Part shown: positions 1 to 6,336 of the stretch, in pieces | Position numbering within the stretch: position 1 is the stretch's first letter | Layout of the letters: each line of letters opens with the position of its first letter | NCBI GenBank assembly: GCA_024278415.1 | Contig: JAJRTI010000990.1 | Span: 1 to 6,424 of the forward strand | Reading direction: 5' to 3' | Origin: Planctomycetota bacterium | Lineage (GTDB): Bacteria; Planctomycetota; Brocadiia; JAJRTI01 | DNA length: 6,424 nucleotides | Notes under the pieces: model-generated | Database searches by the model: none | What the model was told of the DNA's origin: nothing | What the model saw: only the letters and a program-made list of their open reading frames with translations | Translations under genes and position numbers: made by a program

Positions 1-1
1 G

Positions 2-1924
2 CAAAGCGCGAGACTGCTGTACCCTACGGATGAAGATTACAACTACGTCGGCAGGGAGAAGTACCGGCAAATCGAGGAACGGGGAAGCGGCACCGTGGAG
101 ACCCGCTTCAAGCGCAAGGATGGCAAGATCATCGACGTGCTGCTGAGTTCGACCCCTCTTGACCCGGCCGACCTTTCCGCCGGGGTTACGTTTACGGTGC
201 TCGACATCACCGAGCACAAGAAGGCTGATGCGGCCGCGGCACGGGGCCGGGAGCTGGCCGAGTCCGTCGCGCAGGCGAGCCTCCGATATCTGCAAGCGGG
301 CAGCCTGCAAGCCATGGCCACGCTTGTCGTCGAGCAGGCGACCCATCTCACGGGCGCGCGTTACGCCGCGCTGATCGAGTTGCCATCCGAAGGGCAGCCG
401 CGGCTCCTGGCGATGTCCGAGATGGGATGGGACGCGGAGGACGACCAGGGCGTGTATGAAGCGGCGCGGCAGGACATGGAGGAAAAGGGCTTCTTTGAGA
501 TACCCATGGGCGACAGCTTGCTCTTTGCCCCCCTGCGCGAGCACGCCACCGTGGTGGCGAACGACGTGCCGTCCGACCCGCGCTGGAAGGGCGTCATGCC
601 GCCGGGCCACCCAGCCATGGAGTCTTTTCTGGGCATGCCCATGAAGGTCGCCGGCGAAACCGTGGGCATGCTCGCACTCGCCAACCGTGAGGGGGGCTTC
701 CACGAAGTCTGCGTAAACGAGGCCGAGGCCTTCGCCGGGCTGGCGGCCATGGCCATCCACGCGCACCGGGAACAGGCGGAACGCCAGCGTGTCGAGGCCC
801 AACTGCGCCAGGCGCAGAAGCTCGAAGCCATCGGCCAACTCGCCGGCGGCGTGGCCCACGACTTCAACAACCTGCTCACGGGCATCAAGGGGTATCTGGG
901 CTTCGCCCTGAAGTGCGCGGAGCCGGGGTCGCCGCTGCACCAAGACCTCACGCAAGTGGACGAACTGGCCGACCGGGCCGCGGACCTCACCCGACAGCTC
1001 CTTGCATTCAGCCGGCGACAGACGCTGGAGATGGCCGTGCTGGATGTGAACGAGTTGGTCGCGAACCAGTTGAACATGCTGGGCCGGCTCCTGGGCGAAG
1101 ACATCGACATCCAGTTTGTCCCCGCGGCCGACCTGGACCACGTGCGCGCCGACTTGGGCCAGGTGGGCCAGGTGATCATGAACCTGGCGGTGAACGCGCG
1201 CGACGCGATGCCGGACGGAGGCCAACTGACCATCGAGACGGCCAACGTGGCGCTCTCGCAGGAGTACGTGGATCAGCACGCCGGGGTCACGCCGGGCCAG
1301 TACGTCATGATCGCGGTGAGCGACACGGGCTGCGGCATGGACGAGGCGACCCGGTCCCAGATATTCGACCCCTTCTTCACGACCAAGGAGATGGGCACGG
1401 GCCTGGGGCTGGCCACGGTGTACGGCGTCGTCAAACAGCACGGCGGGAACATCTGGGTGTATAGCGAGGTGGGCGCGGGCACGACCTTCAAGATCTACCT
1501 GCCCGCGGTGGCCGCGAAGGCGACCGAGCGCCGGAAGACGCGCCCCCGCGTGGCAGGAGGCGCGGAGACGATTCTCGTGGTCGAAGATGAGGCCATGGTG
1601 CGCGACGTCGCGCAACGCCATCTCGGTGCGCTGGGCTATCGCGTGCTCGTGGCCCAGGATCCGGACGAGGCGGAAGCCATCGCCGCAAGCGAATCCCTGA
1701 TCGACCTGTTGCTGACCGACGTGGTGCTGCCCGATCGCAACGGCCACGCGCTCTACGAGTCGCTCGTGGCCAAGCGGCCAGGTTTGAAAGTACTGTACAT
1801 GTCCGGATACACAGACAATGCCATCGCGCACCGGGGCGTGTTGGACGAAGGCACGCCGTTCCTGCCGAAGCCGTTCGACTCGGCGACGCTCGCCGCGAAG
1901 GTGCGCGAGGTTCTCGATGGATGA
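2..1924 (+). CDS. Hybrid sensor histidine kinase, PAS-GAF-HisKA-HATPase-REC (5' partial)
   Basis: The reading frame is open to the left edge, so the N-terminus is missing; 640 residues are visible (numbered here from the codon at base 2). The GTG at 95 is not the true start, because the codons before it encode the PAS fold. Domains: end of PAS about 1-75, ending in the usual VLDITEHKK; GAF about 92-255; a short helical linker; HisKA with the phosphoacceptor H286 in GVAHDFNN; HATPase_c with N box N394-N398, G1 DTGCG 441-445, F box FDPFF from 455 and G2 GTGLGL 465-470; REC about 525-638 with acidic pair E528/D529, phospho-acceptor D573, S601 and K623. The VAHDFNN H box is typical of the HPK4 group. 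No membrane segment is visible, so the seen part is cytosolic; a membrane or further sensor region could lie upstream. It should autophosphorylate on H286 and pass phosphate to D573 or to a partner such as the downstream regulator. No HPt domain is visible. The ligand is unknown. Confidence 0.95.
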   Translation, partial: QSARLLYPTDEDYNYVGREKYRQIEERGSGTVETRFKRKDGKIIDVLLSSTPLDPADLSAGVTFTVLDITEHKKADAAAARGRELAESVAQASLRYLQAGSLQAMATLVVEQATHLTGARYAALIELPSEGQPRLLAMSEMGWDAEDDQGVYEAARQDMEEKGFFEIPMGDSLLFAPLREHATVVANDVPSDPRWKGVMPPGHPAMESFLGMPMKVAGETVGMLALANREGGFHEVCVNEAEAFAGLAAMAIHAHREQAERQRVEAQLRQAQKLEAIGQLAGGVAHDFNNLLTGIKGYLGFALKCAEPGSPLHQDLTQVDELADRAADLTRQLLAFSRRQTLEMAVLDVNELVANQLNMLGRLLGEDIDIQFVPAADLDHVRADLGQVGQVIMNLAVNARDAMPDGGQLTIETANVALSQEYVDQHAGVTPGQYVMIAVSDTGCGMDEATRSQIFDPFFTTKEMGTGLGLATVYGVVKQHGGNIWVYSEVGAGTTFKIYLPAVAAKATERRKTRPRVAGGAETILVVEDEAMVRDVAQRHLGALGYRVLVAQDPDEAEAIAASESLIDLLLTDVVLPDRNGHALYESLVAKRPGLKVLYMSGYTDNAIAHRGVLDEGTPFLPKPFDSATLAAKVREVLDG

Positions 1925-1946
1925 GAGATGAGGGATAAGGGACGGA
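1919..1946. repeat. Degenerate heptad repeat over the kinase stop codon
   Basis: Four consecutive 7-base units can be read: GGATGAG, AGATGAG, GGATAAG, GGACGGA. The first two differ at one base, and the later ones are progressively decayed. The first unit contains the TGA stop of the kinase. It resembles the short heptanucleotide tandem repeats known from some bacteria, for example cyanobacterial STRR sequences. It is short, so chance or simple purine-rich bias is possible. Confidence 0.5.
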
Positions 1947-1980
1947 GCCGCCAGGCCGCTCCTGATCTCTGACCCACAAA

Positions 1981-1995
1981 GCGGGCTTCGCCCGC
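1981..1995. repeat. Compact GC-rich hairpin GCGGG/CCCGC
   Basis: A GCGGGC arm and its exact complement GCCCGC are separated by only TTC, giving a 5-6 bp very stable hairpin 57 bases after the kinase stop. There is an AAA before it but no T-run after it, so it is not a standard intrinsic terminator in either direction. It may slow or end transcription after the kinase, or be part of a dispersed palindromic repeat with the neighbouring hairpin. Confidence 0.5.
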
Positions 1996-2007
1996 AACCC
2001 GGGAGCG

Positions 2008-2027
2008 GATCCCGAAGCCTCGGGATC
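2008..2027. repeat. Perfect 8-bp hairpin with 4-base loop
   Basis: GATCCCGA is followed by loop AGCC and then TCGGGATC, an exact complement. The outer flanks do not pair. It lies 12 bases after the GCGGGC hairpin, so the two form a tandem stem-loop pair. There is no poly-T tail. Possible roles are a transcript-end or mRNA-stabilising structure, or a repeat unit. Confidence 0.55.
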
Positions 2028-2071
2028 GCGTTCCGTCTTCACCGTACGGCTGTGCGAGGGTGGGAGCGGCC

Positions 2072-2159
2072 CGCTCGTAGTGGCGACCGTAAGGGCGCCC
2101 TCTGCTCCGATGGCGAATTGTCACCCGAGCGGAAGGCCCTTACGGGCCTACTACAAGCG
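2072..2159. repeat. Long imperfect inverted-repeat element
   Basis: Left arm 2072-2096 and right arm 2136-2159 are near reverse complements. The inner 10 bases pair perfectly (CCGTAAGGGC at 2087-2096 with GCCCTTACGG at 2136-2145). A short unmatched stretch follows (GGCGA opposite GCCT), and then AGT/ACT and the outer bases pair again with one mismatch in the last five (GAGCG versus AAGCG). The 39-base centre holds a weak nested pairing (GCTC with GAGC). The right arm also has a competing small hairpin, AGGCCC-TTAC-GGGCCT at 2134-2149. No protein fits this stretch. It looks like a mobile or dispersed palindromic repeat (REP/MITE-like) or a structured RNA; only copy number and covariation would tell which. 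Confidence 0.65.
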
Positions 2160-2240
2160 CAACGGAGCCCGGCGGCAATCCCCTGCACGCGCTGCCAGCC
2201 ACAGCGCCGTCAAGCCGGCGCACTCCACAACGGAGCGCAT

Positions 2241-2256
2241 CGACAACAGGTTGTCG
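2241..2256. promoter_or_regulatory. Perfect 16-bp dyad, possible operator
   Basis: CGACAAC, a two-base centre AG, then GTTGTCG form an exact inverted repeat ending 35 bases before the start codon of the HD-GYP regulator. A two-base centre is too tight for a good RNA hairpin, so a DNA site for a dimeric regulator is more natural. The GTTGTCG half resembles a -35 hexamer (TTGTCG), but no convincing -10 is seen at the right distance. The binding protein is unknown. Confidence 0.4.
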
Positions 2257-2277
2257 TTCGAAAACAGACAAACGGCT

Positions 2278-2283
2278 AAGGGA
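2278..2283 (+). promoter_or_regulatory. Ribosome binding site of the HD-GYP regulator
   Basis: AAGGGA lies 8 bases before the ATG at 2292. An in-frame TAA at 2277-2279 rules out any earlier start, so the site and the stop together fix the translation start. Confidence 0.7.
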
Positions 2284-2291
2284 CTAGGCAG

Positions 2292-2307
2292 ATGACGAAT
2301 GACGAAT
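2292..2307. repeat. Heptad duplication at a start codon
   Basis: ATGACGA occurs twice in tandem and the 7-base period holds for 16 bases, beginning exactly at the start codon. It encodes the start of the non-conserved tail MTNDELPNDES that precedes the receiver domain. Weaker 7-base periodicity can be read on both sides. The repeat therefore seems to have supplied the start codon and the first residues of the protein. Confidence 0.5.
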
Positions 2308-3362
2308 TGCCCAATGATGAAAGCCAGCCGGCCCTTCTGGTGGTCGACGATGAACCTTACGTGCGCGACGTGGTCGCGCGTTGGCTTGCGAACGAGGGGT
2401 ATGCGTGCGAGCAAGCGGGCGATGCCAGGGAGGCGCTGGAGAAGCTGCGGGGCCAGGAGTTCGCTCTGGTCATCACCGATATCAAAATGCCGGGCATGTC
2501 CGGCATCGAACTGATCGAGAAGATGAAGGCCGAGTGGCCCGGCACGGCCGCCATCGTGCTGACCGGAGTGGACGACCGGGCCACGGCCACGCAAGCCATG
2601 GACTTGGGCGCATACGGGTACATGATCAAGCCCTTCGAGGAGAACGAAGTCCTCATCAACGTGGCCAATGCCTTGCGCCGGCGCCGCCTGGAGCGCATGC
2701 GAGACCGCTACGAAGAGGAGCTGGAGGAGACCGTGCAGAAGCGCACCGCGGAGGTGCGGCGCACGCAGGAAGAAGTGCTCCACCGGCTCGTGGCCGCCGC
2801 AGAGCACCGAGACAGGGAGACCGGCGCACACATCAAACGCATCGGCCTGTATGCGGCCACGCTTGCGGAGCGCCTGGGGTGGGCGAGCCGGCCCGCGCGG
2901 GATCTTATGCTCGCGGCGCCTATGCACGACGTGGGCAAGATCGCGGTCGCCGACGCCGTGCTTCTGAAAACCGGCGAGTTCACCCCCGAAGAGTTCGAGG
3001 AGATGAAAAAGCACACCATCGTGGGCGCACAGCTCCTCGATGGGTCCGACATCGCCCTGCTTCGCATGGCGCGCGACATCGCACTGTGCCACCACGAGAA
3101 GTGGGACGGCACAGGATACCCTCAGGGGCTCGGCGGGGAAGCCATCCCCGAGAGCGCCCGGATCGTGGCCGCGTGCGATGTGTACGACGCGCTGGTGAAC
3201 GACCGCGTCTATCGGCCCGCTCTGCCGGAAGACCAAGCACTCGCCATCATGGAAGAAGGCCGGGGCCAGCATTTCGACCCGGAGGTTCTCGGCCAATTCA
3301 TGGCCGCGCTCCCAGACCTTCGCCGCATCCGCCAAGAACTCGCAGACGAGTTGAGGGCCTGA
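2292..3362 (+). CDS. Response regulator with HD-GYP c-di-GMP phosphodiesterase domain (RpfG-like)
   Basis: A 356-residue, apparently complete, soluble cytosolic protein. Residues about 15-125 form a receiver domain: acidic pair in VVDDE, phospho-acceptor D63 in TDIKMPG, T91 and K113. Residues about 128-165 are charged and heptad-like (RRRRLERMRDRYEEELEE), a likely coiled-coil signalling linker and dimerisation helix. Residues about 165-350 are an HD-GYP domain with the full signature: RDRETGAH, HD at 212-213 in HDVGKI, HH at 267-268, DGTGYP with GYP at 275-277, DVYDAL and HFDP. Since the metal ligands and the GYP loop are intact, it should hydrolyse c-di-GMP to pGpG and/or GMP when the receiver is phosphorylated. 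The preceding kinase is the likely phosphate donor. The length matches simple RpfG-type proteins, and no symbol is assigned because orthology cannot be tested. What process it controls (biofilm, motility, exported enzymes) is not shown. Confidence 0.95.
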   Translation: MTNDELPNDESQPALLVVDDEPYVRDVVARWLANEGYACEQAGDAREALEKLRGQEFALVITDIKMPGMSGIELIEKMKAEWPGTAAIVLTGVDDRATATQAMDLGAYGYMIKPFEENEVLINVANALRRRRLERMRDRYEEELEETVQKRTAEVRRTQEEVLHRLVAAAEHRDRETGAHIKRIGLYAATLAERLGWASRPARDLMLAAPMHDVGKIAVADAVLLKTGEFTPEEFEEMKKHTIVGAQLLDGSDIALLRMARDIALCHHEKWDGTGYPQGLGGEAIPESARIVAACDVYDALVNDRVYRPALPEDQALAIMEEGRGQHFDPEVLGQFMAALPDLRRIRQELADELRA

Positions 3363-3396
3363 ACGCGGCAGAGACCATGATCCGAACGGCTCGATG

Positions 3397-3402
3397 AGAG
3401 GA
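3397..3402 (+). promoter_or_regulatory. Ribosome binding site of the exported GH-like gene
   Basis: AGAGGA sits 7 bases before the ATG at 3410. An in-frame TGA at 3395-3397 prevents any upstream extension, so the start is secure. The gap from the previous stop is only 47 bases and shows no clear promoter or terminator, which allows co-transcription with the HD-GYP gene. Confidence 0.7.
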
Positions 3403-3409
3403 ATCCGAG

Positions 3410-6160
3410 ATGACGAACAGACAACTGCGCCGCGGTGCGCTCGCCCTCGCCTTCGCTCTGTGCGCGCTGCCGTATGGCGCCGCGCGGGCCGTGGAGCAAA
3501 CAGCCTGGGGCAAAGGCGTCTTCTTCGAGGCCGAGGACTACGACGGCCGCATCCGCGGGCCGGCATCCTTCGGCCGCATTCTCGACGAGCCCCTGGCCAG
3601 CGGCCAACAGGCCATCATGGGCATGTGGCAGGACGGCCTCATCAGCTACGGCATCGACCTGCCAGAGGCCGGGAAGTACACGATCTGGCTGCGCGGCGCG
3701 TCGCCAAGCAACACGCAGATGCGGCTCGGATTCGACACCATCGACCCGGCCAAGCTGCTCGCGGCAAGGGTGGCCCAGACGCGGGAGAAGCTCGATGCCG
3801 CGGGCGCGTACCAGTGGCGCAAGCTCGCGCAAGTGGAGCTGAAGCAAGGTTCGCACGCGTTTATCGTCGGCCAGGGAGCGCTGCGGCCCGACTGCTTCTT
3901 CTTCACGCGCGATGCGGAATTCGTTCCAACGGACGAATTGCTCGAAAAGCTCCAGGCCGTACGCGAAGCGCCGAAAGGCGTGAAGCTGCCCGAACTCGTG
4001 CACGAGCGCCGCATCACGCAGCACCCAAAGTGGCTCAAACACGCGCTGCGGCCCTGCTACGCGCACTTCGAGTGGGACAAGGGCATGACCGCCGAGGCCT
4101 GGTGCAAACGCGCGGCCGCGGCCGGCGCCAATTGCATCATCGGCGCGGGCGAGATGCCGGCCGGGGCCGTCGATGGCCGGCTCAGGCCGTTCAGCTACAA
4201 GAACCTCCAGCGCAACCCCGACTTCAAGCTGCCCGACGACTACGACCTGAGCTACCAATGGGTGAAGGAGTTTGCCGACGCCGCGCATGGCCAGGGGCTG
4301 AAGATTGCGATCTACGGCGGCGCGTTCCGCACGCTCGATCCGCTGCTCGTCGAGCACCCGGAGTGGCGGCAGATGGACGTCCGCGGCCGGCCCTACCCCA
4401 ACGGCTTCGGTTCGTGGCATTCGCCCTATCGCAAGGCGTACATCGAGCGGTGGGTGCGCGTCGCCAAGCTCGCGCGGTTCGACGGCATCATGATCGACAT
4501 GCTCTTCACCGGCCCTTACGGCGGCGACTACTCCCAGTGGACCGTGAAGGCGTTCAAGGATCGCTTCGGCGTCGCCCCGCCCCGGGAGCCGGACCCCCGC
4601 AATCTGACGTGGCAGCGGTGGATCGACTTCCAGAGTTGGACGCGTGAGGAGATGCTGCTCGACCTGACCGAGGCGCTCCACGCGGTCGACCCGGAGATCG
4701 CGGTCATCATCAACCAAACCGAGGGCTGGATCTTCCGGCACGGCGAGAGCAACTTCCTGACCTCGCGCGTCGCCCAATGCGTGGACGGGCTGCTCGAAGA
4801 GATGGGGTGGGACTACCGGCACACCTGGGACCGGCCTTGGGCGTGGCCAGTGAACTCGGCTTGGCAGAACCTGTTCCTGCGCTGCCGCACGCGGCCGGGG
4901 TACGGGCAGATGTGGCACGTGACGCTCAATTTCCCCGAGGTGCACGCGCAGTGCCTCGAGTACTCGATGCTCGCCAATGGCGTGGCGCCCGCGGTGGTGG
5001 CCGGCGGCAACTGGCCCGAAATGACGCGCATGTGGGCGCACATCAAGGGATGCGAGCCGTGGATCGAGGAGAACGAACTCGTGCCCTGGATGGCGATTCA
5101 CTGGGGCGAGGACACCCTCCAGTGGTACGCCAACGCCCAAGGCGACGACGTGTACATGGCGCACATGAAAAACGTGTTCGGCTTCTTCCAAGCCGCGCTG
5201 GAGATGCACCTGCCCATCGAGATCATCACCGACGACGACCTCGCGGACGCGGCCAAGCTGAAGCGCTACGCCACGGTGCTGCTGCCCAACAGCGCTTGCC
5301 TGAGCGACGCGCAGGCCGCGGCGATCTCGCAGTACGTCGAGCAAGGCGGCGGGCTCGTCGCGTCGTACGAGACTGGGCGATACGACGAGGACGGCGTGAC
5401 GCGAGAGACTCCGGCGCTGGAGCCGCTGTTCGGGGTGGCGCAGTACGGGCCGGTGCAGAGCCGCTCGTGGAGCATCCCGCTGCACGACGTGAAGCACCCG
5501 ATCATGGACCACCCGGACATCCAGACGGCCGGCGCGTGGCGGCAGGGCTTCAGCGTGCGCGCCAAGAATGGCGTGCTCTACAGCGGCCCCCGACAGCGCA
5601 ACGTCGGCGCGGTTGCGACCAGCACGCCTCCGGCCGGCGCGGCCGCGGTGCCCCTCATGGGCGCGGGCAAGCAGCGGCCGGCCGGCGCGCCGGAGGTCGT
5701 GCGCTACAAGGCGCTCATCGCCCGCCAGCACGGCCAAGGCAAGGTCGTGTACTTCCCCATCGACATGGGCCACGCGTACTACGTGTTCAACCACCCGCTC
5801 AACCGCCGGCTCATCACGCGGGCGATCGAGTGGACTGCCGCGTATCCCAATCCGCTCAGGACCAACGCGCTCATGAAGGTGCAAACCGTGCTCTACCGCA
5901 AGGGCGGTGCGCGGGTGGTGCATCTTGTGAACGACATCTCGTCGTTTGGCCGGGCGGCCGCGCCCAACCCCGAGGCGTTCACCGCGTTCCGCTCTGAGGT
6001 CGCGCCGGTGTTTGACATCAAGGTAGCGGTCGAGGGCGTCTACAAGAGTGCCCTGCTGTTGCCGCTGGGGAAGAGCCTAAAGGTGCGCGAGACCGATGGC
6101 TTCACGGAGGCCATCGTGCCGCGTATTGACGTGCATGGGGTTGTCGTGTTCAGGCCGTAG
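3410..6160 (+). CDS. Exported glycoside-hydrolase-like protein (GHL6-like barrel plus GH42 middle-type domain)
   Basis: A 916-residue protein. Residues 1-27 are a Sec signal peptide: basic NRQLRR, a hydrophobic Ala/Leu core, and AARA before V28 as the likely signal-peptidase I site; there is no lipobox. About 36-168 resembles a carbohydrate-binding beta-sandwich (FFEAEDYDG start as in CBM6/35-like modules; ASGQQAIMG, GKYTIWLRG). About 212-560 looks like a TIM barrel of the hypothetical glycosyl hydrolase 6 type: LRPCYAHFEW, then FDGIMIDM with D358 and D363, INQTEGW with E438, and GLLEEMGWD with E463/E464; these acidic residues are candidates for catalysis, not proven. About 600-665 matches the flavodoxin-like GH42 trimerisation domain (IITDDDL, KRYATVLLPN, YVEQGGGLVAS). 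The rest is beta-rich, including GQGKVVYFPIDMGHAYY. Predicted role: exported polysaccharide or glycoside breakdown; the substrate is unknown. A GC-rich segment at residues 738-762 looks inserted. A non-catalytic sugar-binding role is possible. Confidence 0.85.
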   Translation: MTNRQLRRGALALAFALCALPYGAARAVEQTAWGKGVFFEAEDYDGRIRGPASFGRILDEPLASGQQAIMGMWQDGLISYGIDLPEAGKYTIWLRGASPSNTQMRLGFDTIDPAKLLAARVAQTREKLDAAGAYQWRKLAQVELKQGSHAFIVGQGALRPDCFFFTRDAEFVPTDELLEKLQAVREAPKGVKLPELVHERRITQHPKWLKHALRPCYAHFEWDKGMTAEAWCKRAAAAGANCIIGAGEMPAGAVDGRLRPFSYKNLQRNPDFKLPDDYDLSYQWVKEFADAAHGQGLKIAIYGGAFRTLDPLLVEHPEWRQMDVRGRPYPNGFGSWHSPYRKAYIERWVRVAKLARFDGIMIDMLFTGPYGGDYSQWTVKAFKDRFGVAPPREPDPRNLTWQRWIDFQSWTREEMLLDLTEALHAVDPEIAVIINQTEGWIFRHGESNFLTSRVAQCVDGLLEEMGWDYRHTWDRPWAWPVNSAWQNLFLRCRTRPGYGQMWHVTLNFPEVHAQCLEYSMLANGVAPAVVAGGNWPEMTRMWAHIKGCEPWIEENELVPWMAIHWGEDTLQWYANAQGDDVYMAHMKNVFGFFQAALEMHLPIEIITDDDLADAAKLKRYATVLLPNSACLSDAQAAAISQYVEQGGGLVASYETGRYDEDGVTRETPALEPLFGVAQYGPVQSRSWSIPLHDVKHPIMDHPDIQTAGAWRQGFSVRAKNGVLYSGPRQRNVGAVATSTPPAGAAAVPLMGAGKQRPAGAPEVVRYKALIARQHGQGKVVYFPIDMGHAYYVFNHPLNRRLITRAIEWTAAYPNPLRTNALMKVQTVLYRKGGARVVHLVNDISSFGRAAAPNPEAFTAFRSEVAPVFDIKVAVEGVYKSALLLPLGKSLKVRETDGFTEAIVPRIDVHGVVVFRP
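5627..5696. repeat. In-frame GC-rich repeat-bounded segment inside the GH-like gene
   Basis: The 12-mer CCGGCCGGCGCG occurs at 5630-5641 and again at 5678-5689, exactly 48 bases (16 codons) apart, encoding PAGA twice. The same stretch is bounded by CCTCCGG (5627-5633) and its complement CCGGAGG (5690-5696). It encodes a Pro/Ala/Gly-rich, non-conserved-looking loop between two beta-strand-like stretches (VGAVAT and VVRYKALIA). It may be a small insertion, a slippage product or simply a GC-rich linker. Confidence 0.4.
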
Positions 6161-6165
6161 TTCGG

Positions 6166-6181
6166 CGTGTCCCCAGACACG
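6166..6181. terminator. Hairpin just after the GH-like gene, possible weak terminator
   Basis: CGTGTC, loop CCCA, GACACG forms an exact 6-bp stem beginning 6 bases after the TAG stop. No T-run follows (the next bases are ATCCGATCC), so it is not a standard rho-independent terminator; it may stabilise the mRNA 3' end or act with rho. Confidence 0.3.
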
Positions 6182-6191
6182 ATCCGATCCA

Positions 6192-6205
6192 TGTCCCCTG
6201 TCCCC
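6192..6205. repeat. Tandem heptad TGTCCCC x2
   Basis: Two exact TGTCCCC units lie side by side, and a third copy sits at 6169-6175 inside the post-gene hairpin. The region is intergenic with no reading-frame signal. Confidence 0.5.
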
Positions 6206-6243
6206 CCTTCCAGGCAGGCAATTACCCACACGTAAGACCGTTG

Positions 6244-6257
6244 GGCCGCAGGCCGCA
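6244..6257. repeat. Tandem heptad GGCCGCA x2
   Basis: Two exact 7-base units are followed by GG, which continues the period for two more bases. This is another heptad duplication with a different motif in the same intergenic stretch. Confidence 0.5.
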
Positions 6258-6310
6258 GGAAGTCGGAAGTGTCCCACGGATGTTCGCATGGCTCACGGAT
6301 AGGAGGGGGA

Positions 6311-6336
6311 ACAAGGCATCGGCGAGACGGCTTTGT
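6311..6336. other. Possible RNA stem-loop in intergenic tail
   Basis: ACAAGGC can pair with GCTTTGT across a 12-base loop, using one G-U pair. A second imperfect stem, GTGGGG (6342-6347) with CCCCTGCCAC (6354-6363) and a two-base bulge, follows within 6 bases. Two stems in succession in a gene-free stretch could be part of a structured transcript or a larger repeat, but each is weak alone. Confidence 0.25.

Noticed and set aside
95..1924. GTG at 95 as the real start of the kinase
   Set aside because: The frame continues upstream to the edge and encodes conserved PAS sequence (YVGREKYRQIEERGSGTVETRF), so the gene is truncated by the window.
2052..2279. Small + strand open frame of 75 codons in the first intergenic gap
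   Set aside because: It runs across the inverted repeat and dyad, has no good ribosome binding site, and the product is Arg/Gln-rich with no domain.
1925..2291. CRISPR array, tRNA or riboswitch in the first gap
   Set aside because: There are no regularly spaced direct repeats, no tRNA cloverleaf with a CCA-like end or TTCRANT arm, and no recognisable riboswitch core; the structure is inverted-repeat type only.
2151..3566. A 471-codon - strand open frame over the HD-GYP gene
   Set aside because: Same cause; the + strand frame carries the full REC and HD-GYP motifs, and the antisense translation matches nothing and crosses two genes.
3394..4647. A 417-codon + strand frame overlapping the GH-like gene
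   Set aside because: Arg/Ala/Gly-rich low-complexity translation in the wrong frame; the true gene in the other frame explains the region.
3209..5923. A 904-codon open frame on the - strand opposite the GH-like gene
   Set aside because: It is a shadow: the translation is rich in Arg, His, Val and Leu with no recognisable domain, while the + strand has a signal peptide, domains and a ribosome binding site. GC-rich third positions make antisense stops rare.
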